Origin: Bacillus atrophaeus
GTDB lineage: Bacteria > Bacillota > Bacilli > Bacillales > Bacillaceae
NCBI RefSeq assembly: GCF_001584335.1
Contig: NZ_LSBB01000020.1
Coordinates: 434,001 to 498,000, forward strand
DNA length: 64,000 bases
Reading direction: 5' to 3'
This document shows positions 57,207-64,000 of this stretch, piece after piece. A program made the translations under genes and the position numbers. Below the pieces are notes generated by a model, which was given only the letters and a program-made list of their open reading frames with translations, searched no databases and was not told where the DNA came from. How positions within the stretch are numbered: the stretch's first letter is position 1; every line of letters begins with the position of its first letter.

Positions 57207-58352
57207 ATGAAAGAGCGCCGTTTTCTTTTTGGGCTGTTTTTGATCTTTATCGGAATTATTTTCTTCATGCAAATGACGGGTTTCATCCATTTATCCGCTT
57301 CCTCGATATGGCCTGTCATTTTTATTATTCTTGCCGTCGGTTTTCACGCTGGTTTTGTGTTTACCGGAAAACGGCCGGATAAAGCAGGTTTGCTTGTCCC
57401 TGGCGGCATTACCTTTGTGCTCGGCTGTTTATTTTTTTTCGAAACGTCAACAGGTTGGGTGTATTCCGGCATGACTTGGCCTGTATACCTACTCGCACCG
57501 GCATTGGGGTTATTCGAACTGTGGCTGTTCGGCGGAAAACAAGCGCAGCTTTTGATACCGGCCGGCATACTCACTTTCATTGGAGCTGTCAGCTTCGGCG
57601 GCCTGTTTGGCGGCGTGTTTTTTAAAAGTGTTTGGCCTGCCGGTCTGTTCATCATATCAATTGCGCTTCATGCCAGTGCATTTCGTCATGGAAAACGGAG
57701 AGTAGGACTTTTGTTACCCGGCGGCATTTTGCTCGTATTGAGCTGTTTGTTTGTATTTGAAACGTCTGTGAACTGGGCCTATTCAGAAATCACATGGCCG
57801 GCTTACATTTTTGCTGCAGCTTTTGGATTGTTTGAATTATGGCTGTTTGGCGGAAGGAAAAAAGGCTTGTTGATTTCAATCGGCATCATTTTGCTTATTG
57901 GAACTTCCAGTGTACTTAGCTATTATAATGAAGAAGCGTATGAAGAGATGTGGCCGGCTGTGCTGATTGTCATCTCTATTGTATTTCATGCGGCGGTCTT
58001 CAGCTCAAAACACATCAAGGAAAAAGCGGGCATGCTTGTGCCCGGCGGCATTCTGCTCGTATCGGGCTGCTTGTTTTTCTTTGAAACATCGACTGATTGG
58101 GCTTATGCAGGTGTAACCTGGCCCGTCTATTTATTAGCCGTTGCATTAGGCCTGTTTGAGCTATGGCTGTTTGGCGGCAGGAGGAATGAACTTTTCATCC
58201 CGATCACTATCCTTGTTCTAACTGCTCTTTGCTTTATTGTTACATATCAATGGGCTTTATCAATGTCCGTGTATTGGCCGGCGCTTTTTGTGCTTTTTGG
58301 TCTCATGATTATGTTTTTCCCTTTTAAGAATAGAAAAGAAGCGAAAAAATAA
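57207..58352 (+). CDS. Three-repeat polytopic membrane protein (LiaF/DUF5668-like segments)
   Basis: 381 residues made of hydrophobic segments in three internal repeats of about 93 residues. Repeat marks: AGLLVPGGI-LGCLFFFETS-TWPVYLLA-ALGLFELWLFGG (about 53-110), VGLLLPGGI-LSCLFVFETS-GLFELWLFGG (about 158-218) and AGMLVPGGI-SGCLFFFETS-ALGLFELWLFGG (about 275-335). The first 30 residues (RRFLFGLFLIFIGIIFF) resemble LiaI/LiaF-type membrane units, so an envelope-stress role is conceivable, but unproven. The start at 57207 follows AAAGGAG. I do not recall it between ykvI and queC in B. subtilis 168, so it may be an accessory or duplicated gene. Confidence 0.75.
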   Translation: MKERRFLFGLFLIFIGIIFFMQMTGFIHLSASSIWPVIFIILAVGFHAGFVFTGKRPDKAGLLVPGGITFVLGCLFFFETSTGWVYSGMTWPVYLLAPALGLFELWLFGGKQAQLLIPAGILTFIGAVSFGGLFGGVFFKSVWPAGLFIISIALHASAFRHGKRRVGLLLPGGILLVLSCLFVFETSVNWAYSEITWPAYIFAAAFGLFELWLFGGRKKGLLISIGIILLIGTSSVLSYYNEEAYEEMWPAVLIVISIVFHAAVFSSKHIKEKAGMLVPGGILLVSGCLFFFETSTDWAYAGVTWPVYLLAVALGLFELWLFGGRRNELFIPITILVLTALCFIVTYQWALSMSVYWPALFVLFGLMIMFFPFKNRKEAKK

Positions 58353-58382
58353 GACAGGCTTCTCTTAAGCTGTCTTTTTTTT
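58350..58382 (+). terminator. Terminator after the three-repeat gene
   Basis: AAGACAGCTT-type stem (AAGACAGGCTT/AAGCTGTCTT) followed by T8. Confidence 0.75.
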
Positions 58383-58383
58383 A

Positions 58384-58413
58384 TTGTCAATAAAAACATC
58401 ATTATGGTAAGAT
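58384..58413 (+). promoter_or_regulatory. Sigma-A promoter of queCDEF
   Basis: TTGTCA (58384-58389), 18 bases, TAAGAT (58408-58413), about 40 bases before the preQ1 aptamer. Confidence 0.55.
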
Positions 58414-58454
58414 AGCATAAGTGAAAAAATTGAAGAAAATCCGTACATCATGCG

Positions 58455-58526
58455 GGAGAGGTTCTAGCTACACCCTCTATAAAAAACTAAGGACGAACTG
58501 TATCCTTGGATACGGTCTTTTTTATG
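58455..58526 (+). promoter_or_regulatory. preQ1-I riboswitch with terminator
   Basis: AGAGGTTCTAGCTACACCCTCT and the A-rich AAAAAACTAAGG tail are the preQ1-I aptamer (B. subtilis que type). Terminator CGTATCC-like stem CTGTATCC/GGATACGG with T6 follows. PreQ1 should shut off queCDEF. Confidence 0.95.
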
Positions 58527-58620
58527 TTTTTTAGGGCGCCTTTCCATAGAAAAGGTGCTTTTTTATTGGAAAACCGTGCTGTCTCTCGCTCAGATTTATT
58601 TACGGAGAAGGAGAGGAATT

Positions 58621-59280
58621 ATGAAAAAAGAAAAAGCAATCGTTGTGTTTAGCGGAGGACAAGACAGCACCACATGCTTACTGTGGGCTTTAAAGGAATT
58701 TGAAGAAGTAGAAACCGTGACGTTTCATTATAATCAGCGGCATCAGCAGGAAATTGACGTGGCGAAAGCTATTGCAGAAGAGCTTGGTGTGAAAAATCAT
58801 CTGCTTGATATGTCATTGTTAAATCAGCTTGCACCGAACGCCTTGACAAGAGATGACATCGAGATTGAAGCCAAGGACGGCGAGCTTCCATCGACGTTTG
58901 TTCCGGGGCGCAACCTTGTATTCTTATCTTTCGCCTCTATACTCGCTTATCAAATCGGAGCGCGCCATATCATTACAGGCGTTTGTGAAACAGACTTCAG
59001 CGGATATCCTGATTGCCGCGATGAATTCGTAAAATCATGCAATGTTACAGTCAACTTGGCGATGGAGAAACCGTTTGTCATTCATACACCGCTGATGTGG
59101 CTGAATAAAGCGGAAACTTGGAAGCTTGCCGATGAGCTTGGCGCGCTTGATTTTGTAAAAAACAATACACTGACTTGCTACAACGGCATTATTGCGGACG
59201 GCTGCGGCGAATGTCCGGCATGTTTGCTTCGCAATAAAGGCTATGAAGAATATATGGAAATGAAAGGGGAGCGGAAGTAA
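58621..59280 (+). CDS. queC: 7-cyano-7-deazaguanine (preQ0) synthase
   Basis: ATP-dependent enzyme turning carboxy-deazaguanine into preQ0 in queuosine synthesis. 219 residues: PP-loop [16 protein letters not shown] near 10-25 and a zinc site [10 protein letters not shown] near the C-terminus. The start at 58621 follows GGAGAGG and matches the B. subtilis length; upstream in-frame codons overlap the leader. First gene of queCDEF. Confidence 0.97.
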   Translation: MKKEKAIVVFSGGQDSTTCLLWALKEFEEVETVTFHYNQRHQQEIDVAKAIAEELGVKNHLLDMSLLNQLAPNALTRDDIEIEAKDGELPSTFVPGRNLVFLSFASILAYQIGARHIITGVCETDFSGYPDCRDEFVKSCNVTVNLAMEKPFVIHTPLMWLNKAETWKLADELGALDFVKNNTLTCYNGIIADGCGECPACLLRNKGYEEYMEMKGERK

Positions 59281-59721
59281 TTGATTTCTCAAATTTATCC
59301 ACAGGCCCAGCACCCTTATTCATTTGAACTGAATAAAGACATGCATATTTCTGCGGCGCATTTTATTCCAAGAGAAAGTGCGGGCGCATGCAGCAGAGTT
59401 CATGGGCATACGTATACCGTTAATATTACCGTAGCCGGGGATGAACTGGACGATTCAGGTTTTCTTGTTAATTTCAGTGTGCTGAAAAAATTGGTGCACG
59501 GGTCATATGATCATACGTTATTAAATGATCATGATGAATTTTCGAACGATGATCCGTATTCCCTGCCGACTACAGAAGTAGTGGCTAAAACCATTTATAA
59601 TAAGGTTCAATCCTATTTAGAAACACTTGCAAATAAACCGGCCTGCGTCCAGGTATTTGTCAGAGAAACACCGACAAGCTACTGTGTCTACCGTCCGAAA
59701 AAGGGTGGTTTGAATGGCTAA
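59281..59721 (+). CDS. queD: 6-Carboxy-tetrahydropterin synthase
   Basis: Converts dihydroneopterin triphosphate to carboxytetrahydropterin, early in queuosine synthesis. 146 residues with the PTPS fold: zinc histidines in SAAHFI and CSRVHGHTYTV, catalytic Cys in AGACSR, DHTLLND and VRETPTSYCVY. It begins with TTG immediately after the queC stop, using GGGGAGCGGAAG as ribosome site. Overlaps queE by 8 bases. Confidence 0.95.
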   Translation: MISQIYPQAQHPYSFELNKDMHISAAHFIPRESAGACSRVHGHTYTVNITVAGDELDDSGFLVNFSVLKKLVHGSYDHTLLNDHDEFSNDDPYSLPTTEVVAKTIYNKVQSYLETLANKPACVQVFVRETPTSYCVYRPKKGGLNG

Positions 59722-60445
59722 AGGAATTCCCGTTTTAGAAATTTTTGGCCCGACGATACAAGGGGAAGGCATGGTCATCGGACAGAAAACCATGTTTGTC
59801 CGCACCGCCGGCTGTGACTATTCATGCAGCTGGTGTGACTCGGCCTTCACGTGGGACGGATCGGCGAAAAAAGATATACGCTGGATGACAGCGGAGGATA
59901 TTTATTCTGAACTAAAGGAAATTGGGGGAGACGCCTTTTCCCACGTTACCATTTCCGGCGGAAACCCCGCCTTGTTAAAGCAGCTTGACTCGTTTATCAC
60001 GCTTTTGAAGGAACAAAACATACGCACAGCTCTGGAAACGCAAGGAACGGTCTATCAGGAGTGGTTCACTTTGATTGATGACCTGACGATTTCTCCAAAA
60101 CCGCCGAGTTCAGGAATGACGACTGACTTTAAGAAGCTTGATCATATCCTGACGTCGCTAAAAGACGAAAATAGGCTCCGTGCGGTCAGTCTGAAGGTTG
60201 TCATTTTTAATGATAGAGATCTTGATTACGCAAAAACCGTTCATAAGCGCTATCCTGACATTCCGCTTTATTTACAAGTAGGAAATGATAATGTGCACAC
60301 AACAGACGATCAATCATTGATCACTCATTTGCTTGGAAAATATGAAACACTCGTTGATAAGGTAGCCGCGGATGCGGAGCTTAACCTTGTCAGAGTCCTT
60401 CCGCAGCTGCACACCCTGTTATGGGGAAACAAACGCGGAGTTTAA
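59714..60445 (+). CDS. queE: 7-Carboxy-7-deazaguanine synthase (radical SAM)
   Basis: Radical SAM enzyme forming the deazapurine ring. 243 residues; the 4Fe-4S cluster motif is CDYSCSWCD, the Bacillus-type spacing, followed by SGGNPAL and LETQGT. The start at 59714 overlaps queD and follows GGGTGG. Its end is 17 bases before the queF start. Confidence 0.95.
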   Translation: MAKGIPVLEIFGPTIQGEGMVIGQKTMFVRTAGCDYSCSWCDSAFTWDGSAKKDIRWMTAEDIYSELKEIGGDAFSHVTISGGNPALLKQLDSFITLLKEQNIRTALETQGTVYQEWFTLIDDLTISPKPPSSGMTTDFKKLDHILTSLKDENRLRAVSLKVVIFNDRDLDYAKTVHKRYPDIPLYLQVGNDNVHTTDDQSLITHLLGKYETLVDKVAADAELNLVRVLPQLHTLLWGNKRGV

Positions 60446-60462
60446 TAGAAAGGAAGAGGAAT

Positions 60463-60960
60463 ATGACGACAAGAAAAGAATCAGAATTAGAAGGTGTCAC
60501 ACTGCTTGGAAACCAAGGAACAAACTATTTATTCGAATACGCGCCAGATGTGCTGGAGTCCTTCCCGAATAAGCACGTCAATCGCGATTATTTCGTCAAA
60601 TTCAATTGTCCTGAATTTACATCATTATGCCCGAAAACAGGCCAGCCAGATTTTGCAACGATTTATATCAGCTACATTCCTGATGAAAAAATGGTTGAAA
60701 GCAAATCATTAAAACTGTACTTGTTCAGCTTCAGAAACCATGGAGACTTCCACGAAGACTGCATGAACATCATTATGAATGATTTGATTGAATTAATGGA
60801 CCCCCGCTACATTGAAGTTTGGGGGAAATTCACTCCAAGAGGCGGAATTTCCATTGATCCGTATACCAACTATGGAAAGCCGGGAACGAAGTATGAGAAG
60901 ATGGCCGAGTACCGGATGATGAATCATGATTTGTATCCGGAGACGATTGATAATCGTTGA
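60463..60960 (+). CDS. queF: NADPH-dependent preQ0 reductase
   Basis: Reduces the nitrile of preQ0 to preQ1. 165 residues of the tunnelling fold: catalytic Cys in [16 protein letters not shown], substrate and NADPH-binding residues in [22 protein letters not shown] and FTPRGGI. Start at 60463 behind GGAAGAGG. Ends the que operon, with a terminator at 60999-61025. Confidence 0.97.
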   Translation: MTTRKESELEGVTLLGNQGTNYLFEYAPDVLESFPNKHVNRDYFVKFNCPEFTSLCPKTGQPDFATIYISYIPDEKMVESKSLKLYLFSFRNHGDFHEDCMNIIMNDLIELMDPRYIEVWGKFTPRGGISIDPYTNYGKPGTKYEKMAEYRMMNHDLYPETIDNR

Positions 60961-60998
60961 TTGAAGCATGTATGATTCGGAGTATATAGTGAAACCGC

Positions 60999-61025
60999 AA
61001 CCTCGTCTTTTTAGGCGGGGTTTTT
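60999..61025 (+). terminator. Terminator of queCDEF
   Basis: AACCTCGT ctttttag GCGGGGTT stem with a T-run (G-U pairs allowed). Confidence 0.7.
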
Positions 61026-61065
61026 ATGTGTATTGAATTTCAACTGAAACCCATCGAACCTGAGT

Positions 61066-61142
61066 AAAAAAAGACGAGTGAATTTGGGGAATTCAGCTCG
61101 TCGCTATGCCATTACAAGACGGGTGCTGGATGGCAGCTCGTC
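61066..61142 (-). ncRNA. Candidate small RNA, about 77 nt
   Basis: The minus strand carries a complete transcription unit without an ORF: promoter at 61149-61178, a structured body, and a perfect intrinsic terminator (GACGAG-CTGAATT, CCCC loop, AATTCA-CTCGTC, then T7, 61066-61102). The body repeats CAGACGAGCTG and holds unpaired C-rich segments (CCATCC, CACCCG), with CCCC exposed in the terminator loop, as in Firmicutes sRNAs that pair with Shine-Dalgarno sequences. It does not match any named sRNA I can recall. Inferred from sequence only. Confidence 0.55.
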
Positions 61143-61148
61143 TGTTTC

Positions 61149-61178
61149 ATTATAAAGTATCGAACGTATGTTTGTAAA
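61149..61178 (-). promoter_or_regulatory. Sigma-A promoter of the candidate small RNA
   Basis: Minus strand TTTACA (61173-61178), 18 bases, TATAAT (61149-61154); the -10 is a perfect consensus. Confidence 0.6.
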
Positions 61179-61267
61179 GCGTTTGGGAAATCTTTATGTA
61201 TTGTAGTTGTAATTACCGGCAGATATATTATATTTAACATAGGCAAATAAGAGAGGATTTGAATCGA

Positions 61268-62107
61268 ATGAAGGACGAGTTGAAATATATAGGGGAAAAA
61301 ATCGTGCAATATGAAGAAGCCTTGGCTCGGAATGTTGCTGATATCGAGATAAACAGTTTAGGGCGCAGATTAGAAGAGGACAGACAAGCGCTTCCTGGAA
61401 TTACATATAGAGAACAATTAATCACTTATTTAGGCCAGGCGTTGTATCAGGATATGCAGGAAGTCACAGAAAGAATCTCGGAATGGAGTAAACAGACTGG
61501 GGAAATGTTCATACGGCTTAATGTATCATTGAGTGAATCATTAAGAGCAATCTCTTTTTACCGAACCGTTATTTGGAATGTATTCACGGAAGAATTAGAA
61601 CAAAGGAAGTTTGCTGCCATTACGATGCTTGACGTATCTAAAATGCTGGACCCGTTATTTGATAAGGTCAGCAGCATTATCGGGGAAGTATATGAGCAGC
61701 ATAACAATAGATTAATGAAAATTGCTTATACTGCGCTTGAAGAACTATCTGTAACAGTGGTGCCGGTTGCCGAAACAATAGCGGTCATTCCCTTAGTCGG
61801 TGCAATTGATACACACCGCGCAAAATTAATCATGGACATTTCATTGAATGAGGGCGCCCGCCTGAAGCTGAAACATATTATTTTAGACGTATCCGGCGTG
61901 CCGCTTATTGATACGATGGTAGCCGATCAAATTTTTCATATTGTGAATGCTTTAAGATTAACGGGTATAAAAGCAATGATTACAGGAATCCACCCGGAAA
62001 TCGCCCAGACGATTGTGAGTCTTGGCTTAGATTTTGGGGATATTAAAACCCGTGCAACGCTGCAGCAGGCGCTGAAAGAATTAGGTTTCACACAAGATAA
62101 GTTGTAG
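61268..62107 (+). CDS. RsbR-family stressosome protein (additional paralog)
   Basis: 279 residues. The C-terminal STAS domain is closely similar to RsbRB: VIPLVGAIDTHRAK, VSGVPLIDTMVADQIFHI and TGIHPEIAQTIVSLGLDF, with phosphoacceptor-position threonines Thr182 and Thr216. The N-terminal ~140 residues differ from RsbRB and would sense a different signal. The ATG at 61268 is chosen with GAGAGG 11 bases ahead; a TTG at 61259 is too close. A TTGTAG-N17-TATATT promoter lies about 60 bases upstream. Expected to join stressosomes and control sigma-B via RsbT. I recall no RsbR gene at this spot in B. subtilis 168. Confidence 0.85.
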   Translation: MKDELKYIGEKIVQYEEALARNVADIEINSLGRRLEEDRQALPGITYREQLITYLGQALYQDMQEVTERISEWSKQTGEMFIRLNVSLSESLRAISFYRTVIWNVFTEELEQRKFAAITMLDVSKMLDPLFDKVSSIIGEVYEQHNNRLMKIAYTALEELSVTVVPVAETIAVIPLVGAIDTHRAKLIMDISLNEGARLKLKHIILDVSGVPLIDTMVADQIFHIVNALRLTGIKAMITGIHPEIAQTIVSLGLDFGDIKTRATLQQALKELGFTQDKL

Positions 62108-62206
62108 AAAGGGTGAACCGCCGTCTGTCTGTTTGCATCATGCTGATCAATTGTTAACGGGAAGTGTGTGTGTTAAGATGCCCTTTACAAGACGGGAGGG
62201 ATGACG

Positions 62207-62518
62207 ATGGTGACCACATTGCTGTTAAACAGTGTGCCGCTTAAGGTCTGTCAATATCAGGAAGTAAAAGCATCCGGGCGAAAGAGACATAAAATTTCAT
62301 TTGTCTTAAAGGTCACGAGCGAAGCGTATCATGATATCGCTGTTCTATTATATGAACAGACGTTTAAGGTAGAGGTCCCGAAGCAAGAGGTGCTCTTTTG
62401 GGGAACGATCACAAATTACTCGACGTCCATGACTAACCTTTATCATGCAGACAAGGTCAGTGATTTTTTTGTCGAGATCACGGAACTGGCAGAAGCAGAA
62501 ATGGAAAACGCCACTTAA
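62207..62518 (+). CDS. ykvR: YkvR-family protein
   Basis: 103 residues, soluble, beta-rich (LLLNSVPLKVCQYQEVKASG; FVLKVTSEAYHDIAVLLYEQTFKVEVP; TNYSTSMTNLYHADKVSDFFVEITE). Matches B. subtilis YkvR (about 96 residues, DUF3219 family) by recall of the conserved middle. The start at 62207 follows GGGAGG by 7 bases; an ATG at 62201 is too close. Function unknown. Confidence 0.82.
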   Translation: MVTTLLLNSVPLKVCQYQEVKASGRKRHKISFVLKVTSEAYHDIAVLLYEQTFKVEVPKQEVLFWGTITNYSTSMTNLYHADKVSDFFVEITELAEAEMENAT

Positions 62519-62536
62519 CAGAGCGGCGTTTTTTTG
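62507..62536. terminator. Bidirectional terminator ykvR / GNAT gene
   Basis: AACGCCACT taacag AG-GGCGTTTTTTT stem at the convergent ends. Confidence 0.75.
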
Positions 62537-62538
62537 TT

Positions 62539-63054
62539 TCAGTCGGAATCACCTTCTGTTAAGTCTTTCCCCATAAAATATTCATCCGCATATTCGCCGG
62601 AAATTATAAGTGATTTTTTTCTAGTGCCTTCTATTATAAACCCGTGCTTTTTGTAAAGGTGTACCGCCCGTTTGTTATGTGTCATAACCGTCAGCTCCAG
62701 CTTTTTCAATTGTTTTTGTTCTGCAAAGGCAATTGCTTGCTGAAGAAGCTTTGAACCTGTGCCTTGTCCGCTGTTATTTTTTAAAACGCCGATGACGATG
62801 CGGGCAACGTGTTTTTGCCTGTTGGCCGCAGAACCGATTATAAGAACAAACCCGGTTAGCTTCTCGCCGCAGACGGAAATAAATAGAGCGGAAGTTCTTT
62901 TTTTTCCGATAGATTCAATAAATGCTTTTTGCTGAAGAGAAGTTGTTGTCCGCTCATTTGGTTCGTACAGCATAAAATCCGTTTCTTGATCAAGCTGCTT
63001 AAACAGCGCAAGCAGTGAATCTGCATCTGAGGGAAGAACAGGTCGAATAACCAA
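62539..63054 (-). CDS. GNAT-family N-acetyltransferase
   Basis: 171 residues with the GNAT acetyl-CoA site: VARIVIGVLKNNSGQGTGSKLLQQAI (the Q/RxxGxG/A loop) and motif B LELTVMTHNKRAVHLYKKHGFIIEGTRKK. Resembles the RimI/RimJ-type protein or small-molecule acetyltransferases; substrate cannot be told. Its ribosome site (CTTTGGAGG) is good. It sits between ykvR and ykvS, which I remember as neighbours in B. subtilis 168, so it may be a local insertion. Confidence 0.85.
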   Translation of the reverse strand: MVIRPVLPSDADSLLALFKQLDQETDFMLYEPNERTTTSLQQKAFIESIGKKRTSALFISVCGEKLTGFVLIIGSAANRQKHVARIVIGVLKNNSGQGTGSKLLQQAIAFAEQKQLKKLELTVMTHNKRAVHLYKKHGFIIEGTRKKSLIISGEYADEYFMGKDLTEGDSD

Positions 63055-63081
63055 AGCTGTCAGCCTCCAAAGGGAAAGTTG

Positions 63082-63108
63082 AAAAAGCTGCCGGCCAGGC
63101 AGCTTTTT
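63082..63108 (-). terminator. Terminator after ykvS
   Basis: AAAAAGCTGCC ggcca GGCAGCTTTTT stem about 80 bases beyond the ykvS stop and before the GNAT start; can work on either strand. Confidence 0.7.
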
Positions 63109-63188
63109 GGGAAAGCTATGATATATGTAAGGTGTTATTTGGTTCGTCGTGCAGTTTCAGTTGATTTGCAGTAAAGAAAAAGGAGAAG

Positions 63189-63374
63189 TTAATAGGAGTC
63201 TCTGAGAATCTTATAGTTTTTGTGATTGACGACTGTGAGTGAATCTAATTCCAAATCCCGATAGTTATCCATAATGGTAACATCTACGATAACAGAATTT
63301 TCATTTACCTTTTCGACGACACCGGTTAATCCATTTTTAAATTCAATGACATTTCCAACCTTTGCGATTTTCAC
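63189..63374 (-). CDS. ykvS: DUF2187 small protein YkvS
   Basis: 61 residues: MKIAKVGNVIEFKNGLTGVVEKV..., a small beta-barrel (KOW/SH3-like) protein of the DUF2187 family. The start is a GTG at 63374 behind AAAGGAGAGG, giving the B. subtilis YkvS length; the ATG at 63395 lies before that ribosome site. Function unknown; the fold suggests RNA or protein binding. Confidence 0.88.
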   Translation of the reverse strand: MKIAKVGNVIEFKNGLTGVVEKVNENSVIVDVTIMDNYRDLELDSLTVVNHKNYKILRDSY

Positions 63375-63540
63375 TAGCTTCCTCTCCTTTAACATAATAA
63401 TTCCTATTGAAAGTATTTTGCAATATTTTCTTTAAGAAGTAAAGCAATATGGGGTTTATCTCCCGTGGTAATTGTTCTCTCAGCGCAAAGATGGTATATT
63501 GATTTTCGTTAAACAGATCGAAAAGGGGGAATTTCGGTTG

Positions 63541-63732
63541 ATGCCCGAAGATATGACAGACCAGATTAACCTGCTGCGCACCGGCGATATTCACGAGCTC
63601 AGAGTGCAGAAGGAGCATTTTTTAGCATTCAGAGCGATTTTATCTCAACAGGAAGATTTTAAACATTTTCGGGGGATCGCCCAGCAAGGCGGAGATGTGG
63701 TATTTCAATATTTACAAGAGCCGAGAAGTTAA
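63541..63732 (+). CDS. Small hypothetical protein, 63 residues
   Basis: [20 protein letters not shown]... ending [14 protein letters not shown]; soluble, helical, with a [22 protein letters not shown] middle. AAAGGGGG lies about 12 bases before the ATG (9 before a TTG at 63538, also a possible start). It has its own terminator. The pattern resembles a helical hairpin protein, but I do not recognise it. Confidence 0.7.
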   Translation: MPEDMTDQINLLRTGDIHELRVQKEHFLAFRAILSQQEDFKHFRGIAQQGGDVVFQYLQEPRS

Positions 63733-63762
63733 AGGGTTTCTCAATTTTTGAGAAGCCTTTTT
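63731..63762 (+). terminator. Terminator after the 63-residue gene
   Basis: GGGTTTCTCAA ttt TTGAGAAGCC stem followed by T5, starting at the stop codon. Confidence 0.8.
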
Positions 63763-64000
63763 AGATTTTACGGCAGACATGACATTTGATGTTCTTATTG
63801 TAATAATTGTAACTAAAATGTAAATTTCTAAAAATGGATGATTAAGGAATTTGTTGGTTTTATTTATGAGAAAACAAGCGGTTTTCTTGGTAAAAAGCAG
63901 TTTGTCATATAGTATATTCCATCCTGATTGCTGTTTGGGAGAGTTGGAAAATCTTTATCCGTGAATTTGATTTCAACTCTTGTTAAGGTAGTGGAGTGTT

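Overview
This window is chromosomal DNA of a Bacillus in the B. subtilis group. Gene order and protein lengths follow the B. subtilis 168 metE-ispA-rsbRB-yko-ykr-mtn-ykv-que segment closely. Protein divergence and several local differences argue against 168 itself; a relative such as B. atrophaeus is possible but cannot be settled by reading alone. No rRNA, tRNA, CRISPR array, prophage or intact insertion sequence was seen.

Layout. 1-8.9 kb: metE (SAM riboswitch), ispA (intracellular serine protease), rsbRB (stressosome) and the thiamine-related ECF transporter operon ykoFEDC under a TPP riboswitch. 8.9-15.9 kb: two-component pair ykoGH with the PepSY proteins ykoI/ykoJ, mgtE under an Mg2+ M-box with a small ORF just before it, then tnrA, ykzB-ykoL and ykoM. 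16-23.3 kb: an envelope or glycolipid-like cluster (ykoN glycosyltransferase, ykoP, ykoQ phosphoesterase, an alkaline-phosphatase-superfamily protein, ykoS, ykoT). 23.3-26 kb: two-gene NHEJ (ku-ligD). 26.07-27.26 kb: a decayed, internally inverted MHYT-PAS-GGDEF gene (ykoW/dgcW). 27.4-36.9 kb: ykoX, ykoY (Mn2+ yybP-ykoY riboswitch), sigI-rsgI, sspD, ykrK/htpX, ktrD, a frameshifted DUF421 gene, two tiny genes and ykrP. 37-48 kb: kinE-ogt, then the whole methionine salvage pathway (mtnKA, mtnU, mtnE, mtnWXBD) with two more SAM riboswitches. 48-56 kb: ykvA, spo0E, eag, kinD, mhqR, motAB (sigma-D promoter) and clpE with a tandemly duplicated promoter/CtsR-operator block. 56-64 kb: ykvI, a three-repeat membrane protein, queCDEF (preQ1 riboswitch), a candidate small RNA, a second RsbR-family stressosome protein, ykvR, a GNAT acetyltransferase, ykvS and a 63-residue orphan. 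No gene was seen from 63764 to 64000.

Themes. Seven riboswitches control methionine, thiamine, Mg2+, Mn2+ and queuosine genes. Sulfur recycling is linked: MetE makes methionine and the Mtn enzymes regenerate it from methylthioribose. Sporulation and phosphorelay inputs are concentrated here (kinE, kinD, spo0E, sspD, and Ku/LigD, which are spore-associated in B. subtilis). General stress inputs include two RsbR paralogs, sigI/rsgI, htpX and clpE. The least explained items are the candidate sRNA at 61066-61142, the inverted dgcW remnant, the duplicated clpE promoter and the ORF preceding mgtE.
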